From an uncultured Oscillibacter sp. (GTDB taxonomy: Bacteria > Bacillota > Clostridia > Oscillospirales > Oscillospiraceae), in the NCBI GenBank assembly GCA_900548505.1, contig URKI01000043.1, positions 1 to 18,541 on the forward strand: DNA of 18,541 bases. Direction: 5' to 3'. The position numbers and the translations under genes are program-made. Position 1 is the stretch's first letter. Each line of letters opens with the position of its first letter. The notes beneath the pieces are model-generated. The model saw nothing but the letters and a program-made list of their open reading frames with translations, was not told the origin of the DNA and did not search any database. Below are positions 1 through 6,646 of this stretch, piece by piece.

Positions 1-4
1 TCTG

Positions 5-46
5 AAAACAAGGCCCGGCGGGTTAACCCGCCGGGCCTTGTTTTTT
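5..46. terminator. Bidirectional intrinsic terminator after the aldose epimerase gene
   Basis: A perfect 40-base palindrome spans 5-44: a GC-rich stem with AAAA on one side and a T-run on the other, and a TTAA centre. On the minus strand it lies just past the epimerase stop codon (49-51) and ends in TTTT. On the plus strand it ends in seven Ts. It can therefore serve the minus-strand gene and any convergent gene off the left edge. Seen directly; function inferred. Confidence 0.85.
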
Positions 47-48
47 TA

Positions 49-927
49 TTATCTCAGCAAACGGACCCGATAGGCCGCCTGCCAGCACCCACCGCTCTTC
101 AGCGTCACGCAGTGGCGCTTGTGGGCAAACTGCCCGCTCTCCTGCTCAAAAGCGCCGCAGCCCTGCCAGGGCTCGATGCAGATATAGGGCGCATTGGCAC
201 CGGGCATGGTCCAGAATGCCACCATGGGAAAGGCGCCAAAGTCCATTTCCACCCCATGGCCATCCGTATGTACCAGCCGCACGGTCCTGGAGCGCAGTCC
301 CTCGAAAATCAGAGTGTCCACCCGGTCAAACACCTGGTGGCGCAAGGGGATGGTGTCCGTGTCCGGCAGAAAATACTCCCGCCGTTCAGAAGAAAGGCAG
401 CCCCCCTCCCCCGGCAGCAGTGCCCACGCGTCCTCCCGCTTTTCAAATACCAGGCGGTAATCCTCAAACGATTCTCCGGGCCGGATGGGACAGCGGAACG
501 CCGTATGTCCGCCGATGCAAAACGGCATGTCCTCCCCACCCGGGTTCTCTACGCCAAAGCGCGTTTCAAAGCCATCTTCCGTCAGAGTATGGCGTACGGT
601 AAGTACGAACGGGAACGGGTATTGTTCCAGGGTCTCCGGGTCCTCCCGAAGGCGAAACTCCACGAAATCCTCCCCTTGGGCAGCTACGGAGAATTCCTTC
701 CGCCGGGCAAAGCCATGACGGGCCATATGGCAGACTTTTTCTCCAACCCGGACCGTCCCGTCCCGCAGGGCACCCACAATGGGAAAGAGTACCGGATTCC
801 GGCCAGACCAATAGGCCGGGTCCCCGTTCCAGATATATTCGTCCGCTCCGTCCCACAGCGACACCAGCTCGCCGCCCATGGGATCCGCCCGGGCCTCCAG
901 GCCGCCTTTTCGCAACGTGATCTCCAT
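49..927 (-). CDS. LacX-like aldose 1-epimerase (galactose mutarotase family)
   Basis: 292 aa, cytoplasmic, no signal peptide. The family interconverts alpha and beta anomers of aldoses or phosphosugars. LacX-like hallmarks are present: an N-terminal beta region with GGELVSLWDG (18-27), the GRNPVLFPIVGALRDG stretch (42-57), a MARHGFARR motif with His71, GGHTAFRCP with His141, and CIEPW with Glu252. His71, His141 and Glu252 are the expected general acid, second His and catalytic base. The start at 927 has a GGGAGG-type ribosome site 6-8 bases upstream. The frame stays open to 1056, but the extra 43 residues are low-complexity and would run through the promoter. A consensus-like promoter lies at 970-998. 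The natural sugar cannot be read from the sequence; no sugar operon adjoins it. Confidence 0.9.
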   Translation of the reverse strand: MEITLRKGGLEARADPMGGELVSLWDGADEYIWNGDPAYWSGRNPVLFPIVGALRDGTVRVGEKVCHMARHGFARRKEFSVAAQGEDFVEFRLREDPETLEQYPFPFVLTVRHTLTEDGFETRFGVENPGGEDMPFCIGGHTAFRCPIRPGESFEDYRLVFEKREDAWALLPGEGGCLSSERREYFLPDTDTIPLRHQVFDRVDTLIFEGLRSRTVRLVHTDGHGVEMDFGAFPMVAFWTMPGANAPYICIEPWQGCGAFEQESGQFAHKRHCVTLKSGGCWQAAYRVRLLR

Positions 928-942
928 ACGCCGCCTCCCTCT

Positions 943-968
943 CCCGGGCACGCCCGGGCAGTTTTTTT
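943..968. other. GC hairpin in the epimerase leader, terminator-like on the plus strand
   Basis: Inverted repeat CCCGGG (943-948) and CCCGGG (953-958) with a 4-base loop, followed on the plus strand by CAGTTTTTTT. The minus-strand transcript is expected to start near 963, so this would form a hairpin at the very 5' end of the epimerase mRNA, just ahead of its ribosome site. On the plus strand it has the form of a short intrinsic terminator, but no plus-strand gene ends here. Confidence 0.45.
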
Positions 969-969
969 C

Positions 970-998
970 ATTATAGTCCGGGAGGAGGAAAAGCGCAA
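970..998 (-). promoter_or_regulatory. Sigma-A promoter of the aldose epimerase gene
   Basis: Minus strand reads TTGCGC (993-998), a 17-base spacer, then TATAAT (970-975). The expected start point is about 963, giving a leader of about 36 bases. An inverted repeat CCGGGAGG (978-985) / CCTCCCGG (1003-1010) brackets the -35 box and lies just after the stop codon of the upstream gene. Confidence 0.65.
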
Positions 999-1015
999 TA
1001 CGCCTCCCGGCGTCC

Positions 1016-1324
1016 TCAGCGCCCGTCGGCACACTGCCAGACCACCACGATCTCATCGTCTCCGGGTTCCTCCGTTCCCATGGAGTCCATCGTCAGAAGA
1101 TACGGCACATCATCCCGGTAGATCCCCGCCCGGGTATAGCTGTACTCCGTGGGCTCGGCGCCGTCCACCGTTGCGAACACCGCATAGTCCGGCCGCTGCT
1201 CCACCACCTCGGCCTCCAGATAATAAAGCCCGTCCTGCGGCGCAGAAGCCCGGACCTCCCCGGTGATGCTCCCTGCCGCCGCAGCCGCAAAGAGGAGCAG
1301 CACCCGGGCCAGCATTTTCTTCAT
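1016..1324 (-). CDS. Small secreted protein of unknown function
   Basis: 102 aa. Starts MKKMLARVLLLFAAAAAG, a clear Sec signal peptide: basic start, then an Ala/Leu core. Cleavage is probably in the GSITGEVRASA region (about residues 18-28). The mature part is about 75 residues, rich in Asp/Glu and aromatics, with short alternating strands (YYLEAEVVE, YAVFATVDG, DEIVVVWQCA) that suggest a small beta domain. The single Cys near the C-terminus lies in WQCADGR. I do not recognise the family. The start at 1324 has GGGAGGA 6 bases upstream; a start at 1351 in the same frame lacks such a site. It has its own extended -10 promoter and lies between the glycerate kinase and epimerase genes, but nothing ties it to either. 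Confidence 0.7.
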   Translation of the reverse strand: MKKMLARVLLLFAAAAAGSITGEVRASAPQDGLYYLEAEVVEQRPDYAVFATVDGAEPTEYSYTRAGIYRDDVPYLLTMDSMGTEEPGDDEIVVVWQCADGR

Positions 1325-1365
1325 GGCGTTTCCTCCCATATCCTGCTTCATTCAGTGATACGGGC

Positions 1366-1374
1366 AGTATACCA
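1366..1374 (-). promoter_or_regulatory. Extended -10 promoter of the small secreted protein gene
   Basis: Minus strand reads TGG-TATACT, an extended -10 element, about 42 bases upstream of the start codon. No good -35 hexamer sits 16-18 bases further upstream, as is common when the TGn extension is present. Confidence 0.5.
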
Positions 1375-1414
1375 GACCCCGGCCACGAAACTTGTTCTTT
1401 TGGCGACTGAGGCC

Positions 1415-2656
1415 TCAGCGCCGCTCCCGGCGCAGCAGCACCACCGCCACGTCGTTCACATTGGTGCCGGTCGGGCCGGTGCGGATGAGCCCGCCCACCG
1501 CGTCCAGCGCATGGTAGGCGTCGTTGTCCGCCAGAACCCGGTGCACGGAAAGCCCTGCCTCACGCAGGTGCGCCATGGTCTGGCCGTCCACCATGCCGCC
1601 GGCGGCATCGGTGGGACCGTCGGTCCCATCAGAGCCCACGGAGAAGATCACCGTGTCTGCCATGCCGTCGATCCCCGGCGCAGCAGCCAAAGCCAGCTCC
1701 TGATTCCGTCCGCCCAGGCCGGAGCCCGTCAGATGGACCACCGTCTCCCCACCTGCCAAAAAGGCCAGCGACTCCTCATCGCCGTCGTGGGTGCGGGCAA
1801 TAGAGGAGAGGAACGAGCCTGCCTCCCGTGCCTCGCAGCACAGCCGGTCCGTCAGCAGCACAGGACGATACCCAAGCGCTCGGCAGGCACCGGCCGCCGC
1901 CGTGCACAGCTCCCGGACGCTGCCGGTGATGACCGTTTCCACGTTGTCCAGCTGCTTGGGCGTCTCCTCTGCGAGCAGCTGCCGGGCCTGCGGAGACAAG
2001 GGCAGATGGTACTTCTCCGCTACGGCAAAGGCATCGGCGCAGGTGGAAGAATCCGGGCAGGCGGGCCCCGAGGCGATCATATCCAGCGGGTCGCCCAGAA
2101 TGTCCGACAAAACCACCGCATACACCTGTGCCGGCGCGCACAGCTGGGCAAAGCGGCCGCCCTTAACGGCAGACAGCCGCTTGCGCACCGTATTCATCTC
2201 CACGATATCCGCTCCGCTGGCCAGCATGGCCGCTGTCAGCTCCGCCAGCTCTTCTCCCGGGATCAGTGGACTTTCAAACAGCGCCGATCCTCCGCCGGAG
2301 AGCAGGAACACCACGGTGTCCTCCCGGGAGAGGTCTGCCACCAGTTCCATGGCGGCTTTCGTCCCGCGGAACGAATTTTCGTCCGGGACCGGGTGGCCTC
2401 CCTCATAAACCCGGCAGCGGGCAATGGCCCCCATGTCATGGCCGTACTTGGTCACTACCACGCCTTCCGAAATCCGCTCCCCCAGTACCTGGGATGCGCA
2501 GTGGGCCATCTGCCAGGCAGCCTTTCCGGCGGCCACCAAAAAAACGCGCCCGCCTGCAAACTCCCGGCCCTCCAGCGCCCGGCGCACTGCCTCATCCGGT
2601 CTGCAGGCACGCAGGGCCGTTTCCAGAATGGTCTTTGCATCTTCATGAATGGACAT
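1415..2656 (-). CDS. Glycerate 2-kinase, class II (DUF4147/MOFRL family)
   Basis: 413 aa. The family phosphorylates D-glycerate to 2-phosphoglycerate with ATP, feeding sugar-diacid or glyoxylate breakdown into lower glycolysis. N-terminal DUF4147 domain, about 5-235: AAGKAAWQM (42-50) with Lys45, GGHPVPDENS (86-95), LLSGGGSAL (118-126), MNTVRKRLSAVKGG (154-167) and SDILGDPLDMIASGP (184-198). C-terminal MOFRL domain, about 300-408: GGRNQELAL (315-323), GSDGTDGPTDAAG (341-353) and TGPTGTNVND (393-402). Length and order are normal and all signature motifs are intact. Its ribosome site AAGGAGG overlaps the TAA stop of the CdaR-like gene 14 bases upstream, so the two are one operon. Older annotations call such proteins hydroxypyruvate reductase or TtuD; kinase is the better-supported role. 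Confidence 0.93.
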   Translation of the reverse strand: MSIHEDAKTILETALRACRPDEAVRRALEGREFAGGRVFLVAAGKAAWQMAHCASQVLGERISEGVVVTKYGHDMGAIARCRVYEGGHPVPDENSFRGTKAAMELVADLSREDTVVFLLSGGGSALFESPLIPGEELAELTAAMLASGADIVEMNTVRKRLSAVKGGRFAQLCAPAQVYAVVLSDILGDPLDMIASGPACPDSSTCADAFAVAEKYHLPLSPQARQLLAEETPKQLDNVETVITGSVRELCTAAAGACRALGYRPVLLTDRLCCEAREAGSFLSSIARTHDGDEESLAFLAGGETVVHLTGSGLGGRNQELALAAAPGIDGMADTVIFSVGSDGTDGPTDAAGGMVDGQTMAHLREAGLSVHRVLADNDAYHALDAVGGLIRTGPTGTNVNDVAVVLLRRERR

Positions 2657-2670
2657 ATGGTCGCTCCTCC

Positions 2671-3801
2671 TTATGATTGCTCCTCCTGCCGGGCAAACAG
2701 CTCACAAAGGCACAGGAGGACACCCTCCCTGGGCACCCGGATGCTGTACCCCGTTTTTTCCTTGAGCTTCTGCAGACGGTAGTGTACGGTATTTTTATGG
2801 AGATACAGCGCGGCAGCCATCCGCTCCGTCTGACCGTCATACTGAAAATACAGGCGGATGGTCTCCAGCAGCTCCCGTCGCTCATGTTCGGAACAGGCAC
2901 CCAATACCCGCTCATAAATATCCCGCCGGATGGCAGGCGGAATGCTTCGGGCCAAAAACTCCAGCGACGCCTGGTCGTAAAAGAGGATCCCGCCGCCGGA
3001 GCGGGCCGCAAGGCACGCGGTACGCGCCTCCTGATAGCAAAGGCGCACCTCCAGCCCCTGCCGCCCGCCTGCGCTGACGCCTCCGCAGACCCTGACGGCG
3101 CAGGCGGATTCCATCTCACTGCGGATCCGATCCACTCGCAGCAAGGCGGCGTGCCTGCCCCGGCTCTCAAACAGCATCAAGATCCGCTGGTTCACCACAG
3201 CGCACAGCGCATCTTCCTGCCGGAGGATGGGACGGATCTTCGTCAAGGCTCTGGCGTTGCAAAGCTCCCTGCCTGCACCGCTCTCCCCCTGGCCTCGTAC
3301 TTCCAAAAGTGCCGCTGTCCACGGCCGGGTAATGTCGATGCCCAGCAGCTGTCCCCGCAGCTCCAGCTCTGACAGATCGCTCTCCTGGGAAAAAAGCCAG
3401 CTTTCGATAAAGCACTGCCGGGCATCCTCCAGCAGCATCTCCTGCTCCTGACGCCGCGCATCCCGCAGTAAAATTTCCGTCATGTGCTGGATCACGCCGC
3501 CCAGGGCTTCCACCTGCTCCGGCGCACCGGTAATGCCGATGACGCCCACCGCTCTGCCGTCCATGCGGATGGGCAGATTGATCCCCCGCCGGGTTCCCTG
3601 CTGGGGCGCGTCCTCGTGGACCACCAGGCGGTCCAGCCCCTGCTCCAAAAGCGCCTTGGCCCCCGCATGGACCTGCCCCATACGGGCCGGGTCCGTACTG
3701 GCCAGGATGCACCCCGTGTCGTCCATCAGGTTGATGTCACACCCGGCTGCCGCCTTCATTTCCTGCACGATCGACAGCGCTGTCTCCTTCGCTATCAACA
3801 T
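2671..3801 (-). CDS. CdaR-type sugar diacid utilisation regulator
   Basis: 376 aa transcription factor. N-terminal sugar-diacid recognition domain, about 3-135 (CDINLMDDTGCILASTDPAR; RRGINLPIRMDGRAVGVIGITG), a middle region, and a C-terminal PucR/CdaR helix-turn-helix, about 311-368 (TERMAAALYLHKNTVHYRLQKL). CdaR of E. coli activates galactarate, glucarate and glycerate genes in response to these acids. Direct coupling to a glycerate kinase fits the same pathway. The start at 3801 has GGAGGAA 6 bases upstream; the 13 extra residues from an ATG at 3840 would fall in an AT-rich leader. It is first in a two-gene operon with its own promoter. No diacid dehydratase, aldolase or transporter lies in the window. 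Confidence 0.9.
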   Translation of the reverse strand: MLIAKETALSIVQEMKAAAGCDINLMDDTGCILASTDPARMGQVHAGAKALLEQGLDRLVVHEDAPQQGTRRGINLPIRMDGRAVGVIGITGAPEQVEALGGVIQHMTEILLRDARRQEQEMLLEDARQCFIESWLFSQESDLSELELRGQLLGIDITRPWTAALLEVRGQGESGAGRELCNARALTKIRPILRQEDALCAVVNQRILMLFESRGRHAALLRVDRIRSEMESACAVRVCGGVSAGGRQGLEVRLCYQEARTACLAARSGGGILFYDQASLEFLARSIPPAIRRDIYERVLGACSEHERRELLETIRLYFQYDGQTERMAAALYLHKNTVHYRLQKLKEKTGYSIRVPREGVLLCLCELFARQEEQS

Positions 3802-3846
3802 ACCGCTTCCTCCATTGTATTTTGGAACAATCATTTGCATTTAAAT

Positions 3847-3861
3847 TTGTATATAATACAA
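3847..3861. promoter_or_regulatory. Possible operator: TTGTAT-N3-ATACAA inverted repeat
   Basis: The dyad TTGTAT (3847-3852) / ATACAA (3856-3861) lies just downstream of the predicted transcription start of the CdaR-like gene, in an AT-rich island. Its ATTTGTAT half (3845-3852) is the same as the half-site of the two MarR palindromes at 6603-6631. The binding protein is not known: it may be the CdaR-like protein, the MarR protein, or neither. Confidence 0.35.
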
Positions 3862-3870
3862 TCTTCTCCT

Positions 3871-3898
3871 ATTATACTGGAATCTCAGGAAAAGACAA
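3871..3898 (-). promoter_or_regulatory. Sigma-A promoter of the CdaR-like/glycerate kinase operon
   Basis: Minus strand reads TTGTCT (3893-3898), a 16-base spacer, then TATAAT (3871-3876). The expected start is near 3864, leaving a leader of about 60 bases that is AT-rich and holds the TTGTAT-N3-ATACAA dyad. Confidence 0.65.
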
Positions 3899-3924
3899 CC
3901 GCCCAATAAGCGAAACTCATGCAA

Positions 3925-3955
3925 AAAACGACACGGCCACAGGCCGTGTCGTTTT
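3925..3955. terminator. Bidirectional intrinsic terminator after the CapA-like gene
   Basis: A 14-bp perfect stem (3925-3938 with 3942-3955) and a 3-base loop, flanked by A-run and T-run. It follows the stop codon of the CapA-like gene (3957-3959) on the minus strand, where it ends in TTTTTTGC. The AAAA/TTTT flanks make it usable in both directions. Confidence 0.85.
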
Positions 3956-3956
3956 C

Positions 3957-5213
3957 TTATGAAATGGAGGCTGCCAGGCTTTCCGCCTTTACCGACGGTT
4001 CTTCCTGCGCCTGCACCGGCGGTGCGACCGTTTTGGGTCGATAGGTGCCATTGAGCTTTTTCTCTACCCGTCCCGCTCCGGCGCTGCCCGGCTCATAAAG
4101 GCAGGGGCGATAGTCGTTGCGGCTGCTGGTACTGGTGACAGAGCAGGCCAGGGCATCCACCTGTTCCAAGGTCACCGTGCCGTCCTCCTGCCGCTCCACG
4201 GTCACCTGCAAAATGGCCGTATCCTTGTCGGAAGGGTTGCGGTTGCCGCCGAAGCAGAAATTCCCCAGGCTATAGAAAATGACGCTCTCGCCCCAGTACT
4301 CCATAGGCTGCAGCACATGGGGATGGCTGTTATAGACGATGTGTGCGCCGCACTCCGCCGCATAGCGGAACATCTGACGCTGGAAGTCCGTAGGCTGATA
4401 GGACCCCTCGGTACCGGCATGGAACGCCGCCACGATCACCTCGGCTCCCTGCTCCTGCAATGAGGAAATGGCCTGCCGGATGCCCTGCTTGCCGATATGG
4501 TAGGCAGTATACACGCCGACCCGCAGTCCTCGGTCCGTGGTATAGAGGAACGTCTCTCCGTCGCCGCCGGCAGAGATCCCCAAGGACTCCAGAACCTGAC
4601 GGGTCTCCTTCAGTCCGGCGGCACCGTAGTCCTGGCTGTGGTTGTTGGCCAGGGTGACCGCCTCCACGCTGCCCTCGGTCAGGATTGCTCCATACTCCGG
4701 CAGCCCCCGGAAACGGTAGGTCTTTTCAGCCGGGACATTGTAGTCTGTCAGGGCGCACTCCAGGTTGACAAACGTGAAATCATCCTGCGCCAGTACCTCC
4801 TGCACGCCGGAAAAGGGATACGCATAGTCGCTGCCTACCACATCCGGAAAGTTGCCGGCTTTGTTCCAGGCAGTATGTTCTGCGCCCAGGGTGCAGTCCC
4901 CCGCAAAGCTGAGAACGAAGCGGTCGTTCGTCAGTGTGCTCTCGGGTACAGTTTCCTCCGGCTCGGAGGGCGTCTCCTCCGGTGCTGTGATCTCCGTCAT
5001 GTCCGTCGTTTCTTCCGGCCAAAGCCCGCCGGGGAGCTTCCCCTCTGTCATCAGCCAGGCGGACAAGGTCACGCCGCCGGCCGCCAGCAGCGCCACAGGG
5101 GCCAGGAAGGCCGTCTTGTGCCGGGAGGGGGCCACTCGTTTGCCGCCTTTGCGGGTGGGAGCCGCAGAGCGCTTTTCCGGCAGACGCTTTCCGCCGCCGC
5201 TGTATAAACGCAT
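3957..5213 (-). CDS. CapA-family metallophosphatase, membrane anchored
   Basis: 418 aa. A very basic N-terminus (1-33) is followed by one membrane segment (about 34-54), an acidic Thr/Pro/Glu linker (64-95), then a PGA_cap (CapA) calcineurin-like domain facing outward. Visible motifs: SFAGDCTLG with Asp106, FVNLECALTD with Asn150/Glu152, TLANNHSQDYG with Asn191/His192, AAFHAGTE with His265, NSHPHVLQ with His297/His299, then YSLGNFCFGG. These match the metal-binding positions of the metallophosphoesterase fold as used in the CapA family. The start at 5213 has AGGAGG 7 bases upstream; an ATG at 5270 would lie in the promoter. Relatives act in poly-gamma-glutamate capsule synthesis, but no capB/capC genes are here, so the substrate is open and a general cell-surface phosphatase or hydrolase is as likely. 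Confidence 0.88.
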   Translation of the reverse strand: MRLYSGGGKRLPEKRSAAPTRKGGKRVAPSRHKTAFLAPVALLAAGGVTLSAWLMTEGKLPGGLWPEETTDMTEITAPEETPSEPEETVPESTLTNDRFVLSFAGDCTLGAEHTAWNKAGNFPDVVGSDYAYPFSGVQEVLAQDDFTFVNLECALTDYNVPAEKTYRFRGLPEYGAILTEGSVEAVTLANNHSQDYGAAGLKETRQVLESLGISAGGDGETFLYTTDRGLRVGVYTAYHIGKQGIRQAISSLQEQGAEVIVAAFHAGTEGSYQPTDFQRQMFRYAAECGAHIVYNSHPHVLQPMEYWGESVIFYSLGNFCFGGNRNPSDKDTAILQVTVERQEDGTVTLEQVDALACSVTSTSSRNDYRPCLYEPGSAGAGRVEKKLNGTYRPKTVAPPVQAQEEPSVKAESLAASIS

Positions 5214-5258
5214 ACGCCTCCTCCTTTCACCGCAGTGCGGCCGAATTCCATATGTACC

Positions 5259-5286
5259 ATAATATCCCATTTCCTCTGCAGGTCAA
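5259..5286 (-). promoter_or_regulatory. Sigma-A promoter of the CapA-like gene
   Basis: Minus strand reads TTGACC (5281-5286), a 16-base spacer, then TATTAT (5259-5264), about 45 bases upstream of the chosen start codon. Confidence 0.65.
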
Positions 5287-5329
5287 CAACAGAATCATTA
5301 CAATTTCGACATTTCTCCCCCCAGCCAGC

Positions 5330-5366
5330 AAAAAAGAGGCACGGCTGAGCACCGTACCTCTTTTTT
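5330..5366. terminator. Intrinsic terminator after yeiH
   Basis: Stem 5330-5344 with 5352-5366, with one C-A mismatch and a 7-base loop; six As and six Ts form the outer stem. It lies directly behind the YeiH stop codon (5369-5371) on the minus strand and would also work on the plus strand. Confidence 0.8.
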
Positions 5367-5368
5367 GA

Positions 5369-6403
5369 TCACATCAGTCCCAGCAGATGCTGCATCAGCA
5401 GGCTCACTGCCGTAATGCTGACCCAGCAGCAGCCGCCCAGCGCAATGGGCTTACCGCCGCTGCGCACCAGCTTGACGATATTGGTATTCAGGCCGATGGC
5501 CGCCATGGCCAGGACGATCAGGAACTTGCTCAGTTCTTTGATGGGGTCAAAAACCGACGCGGACACGCCGAAGTGTACCGCCACCGTAGTCACGATGGAC
5601 GCGGCAATGAAGAACAGAATGAAGAACGGGAATATCTTCTTGAAGTCCACCCGGTTCCCGCCGTCCTGCTTTTCCCGACGGGTACGCAGGAACGCCAGCA
5701 CCAGCGTGATGGGGATGATGGCCAGCGTCCGGGTGAGCTTCACCGTCACAGCCTTATCCAGCGTGGCGGAGCCCAGGTTCCACATGCTGTCCCAGGTGGC
5801 GGCAGTGGCGGTAACGGAGGAAGTATCGTTCACCGCCGTACCGGCAAAGATGCCGAACGCCTCGCCGGAGGTGGTGTCAAAGCCGATGGCCTGTCCCAAA
5901 GCCGGAAACAGCAGTGCCGCCAGCACATTGAAAAAGAAGATCACGGAAATGGCCTGGGCCACTTCCTCCTCGTCCGCATCAATGACCGGCGCCGTGGCGG
6001 CAATGGCAGAGCCGCCGCAGATGGAAGAACCAACGCCCACCAGCGTGGCTACCTTGCCGGGGATCTGCATCCATCTGTGCAGGAAAAAGGCCACCAGCAA
6101 AGATACAGAGATCGTGCACACAATGATGGGCAGGGACTGACGGCCGGTCTGCACGACCACATTCAGGTCCATGCCGAAGCCCAGCAGGATGACCGCCCAC
6201 TGCAGGACCTTCTTGGATACGAAGCGGATTCCCGGCTCCATGCCGGACTTATCCCGCAGCAGCAGCGTGACCACCATACCGGCCAAAATCGCGATCACAG
6301 CCCCGCCGATAATAGGGAATGCCTTTCCCAAAAACCAGGATGGTACGGCAATCGCAAGGCAAAGAAGGATCCCCTTCCCGTGCTTTTTCAAAAATTCCAA
6401 CAT
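5369..6403 (-). CDS. yeiH: YeiH-family putative sulfate/anion exporter
   Basis: 344 aa integral membrane protein with about nine to ten hydrophobic segments (UPF0324/YeiH family, PF03601). Family features: LLGFGMDLNVVVQTG near residue 75, VGVGSSICGGSAIAATAPVI near 122-141, the acidic DADEEEVAQAISVIFFFN turn, FGIFAGTAVNDTSSVTATAA near 183-202, then KLTRTLAIIPITLVLAF and a C-terminal FLIVLAMAAIGLNTNI stretch. Length is normal. The start at 6403 has AAAGGCGG as ribosome site. The family is annotated as a putative sulfate exporter, with transported ion not firmly settled. The gene is divergent from the MarR/YczE pair but has a separate promoter, and no sulfur-metabolism gene adjoins it. Confidence 0.9.
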   Translation of the reverse strand: MLEFLKKHGKGILLCLAIAVPSWFLGKAFPIIGGAVIAILAGMVVTLLLRDKSGMEPGIRFVSKKVLQWAVILLGFGMDLNVVVQTGRQSLPIIVCTISVSLLVAFFLHRWMQIPGKVATLVGVGSSICGGSAIAATAPVIDADEEEVAQAISVIFFFNVLAALLFPALGQAIGFDTTSGEAFGIFAGTAVNDTSSVTATAATWDSMWNLGSATLDKAVTVKLTRTLAIIPITLVLAFLRTRREKQDGGNRVDFKKIFPFFILFFIAASIVTTVAVHFGVSASVFDPIKELSKFLIVLAMAAIGLNTNIVKLVRSGGKPIALGGCCWVSITAVSLLMQHLLGLM

Positions 6404-6438
6404 GATTCCGCCTTTCTTTTCTCAAACAAGTCACTGGC

Positions 6439-6467
6439 ATTATAATCCAGAGTCGGCAAAAACTGAA
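6439..6467 (-). promoter_or_regulatory. Probable promoter of yeiH with AT-rich upstream tract
   Basis: Minus strand reads TTCAGT (6462-6467, weak -35), a 17-base spacer, then TATAAT (6439-6444). Positions 6468-6502, just upstream of the -35, are strongly AT-rich and could act as an UP element that compensates for the poor -35. Apart from this tract and the MarR promoter, I see no gene or RNA structure in 6468-6573. Confidence 0.5.
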
Positions 6468-6573
6468 ATAATTTATCTTCATATATCTATAAATTTTTGT
6501 TATGGTGCTGCTGAACTTCCTCCCTGCCCGCTTCCCATCTGCAAAAAAGCCCCTGCGACTCCCGATTTTCTAT

Positions 6574-6602
6574 TTGACAGATCCCGCCCAAGCCTCTATT
6601 AT
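6574..6602 (+). promoter_or_regulatory. Consensus sigma-A promoter of the marR-yczE operon
   Basis: TTGACA (6574-6579), a 17-base spacer, then TATTAT (6597-6602). The predicted start, near 6609, falls inside the first palindromic operator, and the last base of the -10 box touches its edge. This is the layout of a repressible promoter. Confidence 0.8.
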
Positions 6603-6631
6603 ATTTGTATACAAATAATTTGTATACAAAT
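6602..6631. promoter_or_regulatory. Two tandem 14-bp palindromic operators (MarR sites)
   Basis: The perfect palindrome ATTTGTATACAAAT occurs at 6603-6616 and again at 6618-6631, centres 15 bp apart. The first extends to 16 bp (6602-6617). They begin at the -10 box and end 5 bases before the ribosome site of the MarR gene. MarR dimers typically bind such AT-rich dyads, so autorepression by the downstream product is the natural reading. Confidence 0.8.
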
Positions 6632-6646
6632 AGTTGGAGGACGACT

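Noticed and set aside
1407..1418. Perfect palindrome CTGAGGCCTCAG at the end of the glycerate kinase gene as a terminator
   Set aside because: It has a short stem with almost no loop, overlaps the stop codon and has no U-tract on the minus strand. At best it is part of a weak hairpin.
1355..2782. A 475-codon open frame on the plus strand across the glycerate kinase gene
   Set aside because: It is antisense to a full-length, motif-complete kinase, lacks a ribosome site, and is rich in Arg, His, Gln and Pro, as expected of a GC-rich shadow frame.
6468..6573. Possible riboswitch or small RNA between yeiH and marR
   Set aside because: No stable conserved-looking fold, terminator or promoter pair defines an RNA here. 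The AT-rich part is better read as an upstream element of the yeiH promoter.
6602..6632. Possible CRISPR-like or tandem repeat
   Set aside because: There are only two units, each a perfect palindrome with no spacer, placed at a promoter. Operator sites explain them fully.
6605..6646. Upstream ATG that would extend the MarR protein by 14 residues
   Set aside because: It would translate the operator repeats (MYTNNLYTNS...), starts before or at the transcription start, and has no ribosome site. The ATG at 6647 has a strong one.
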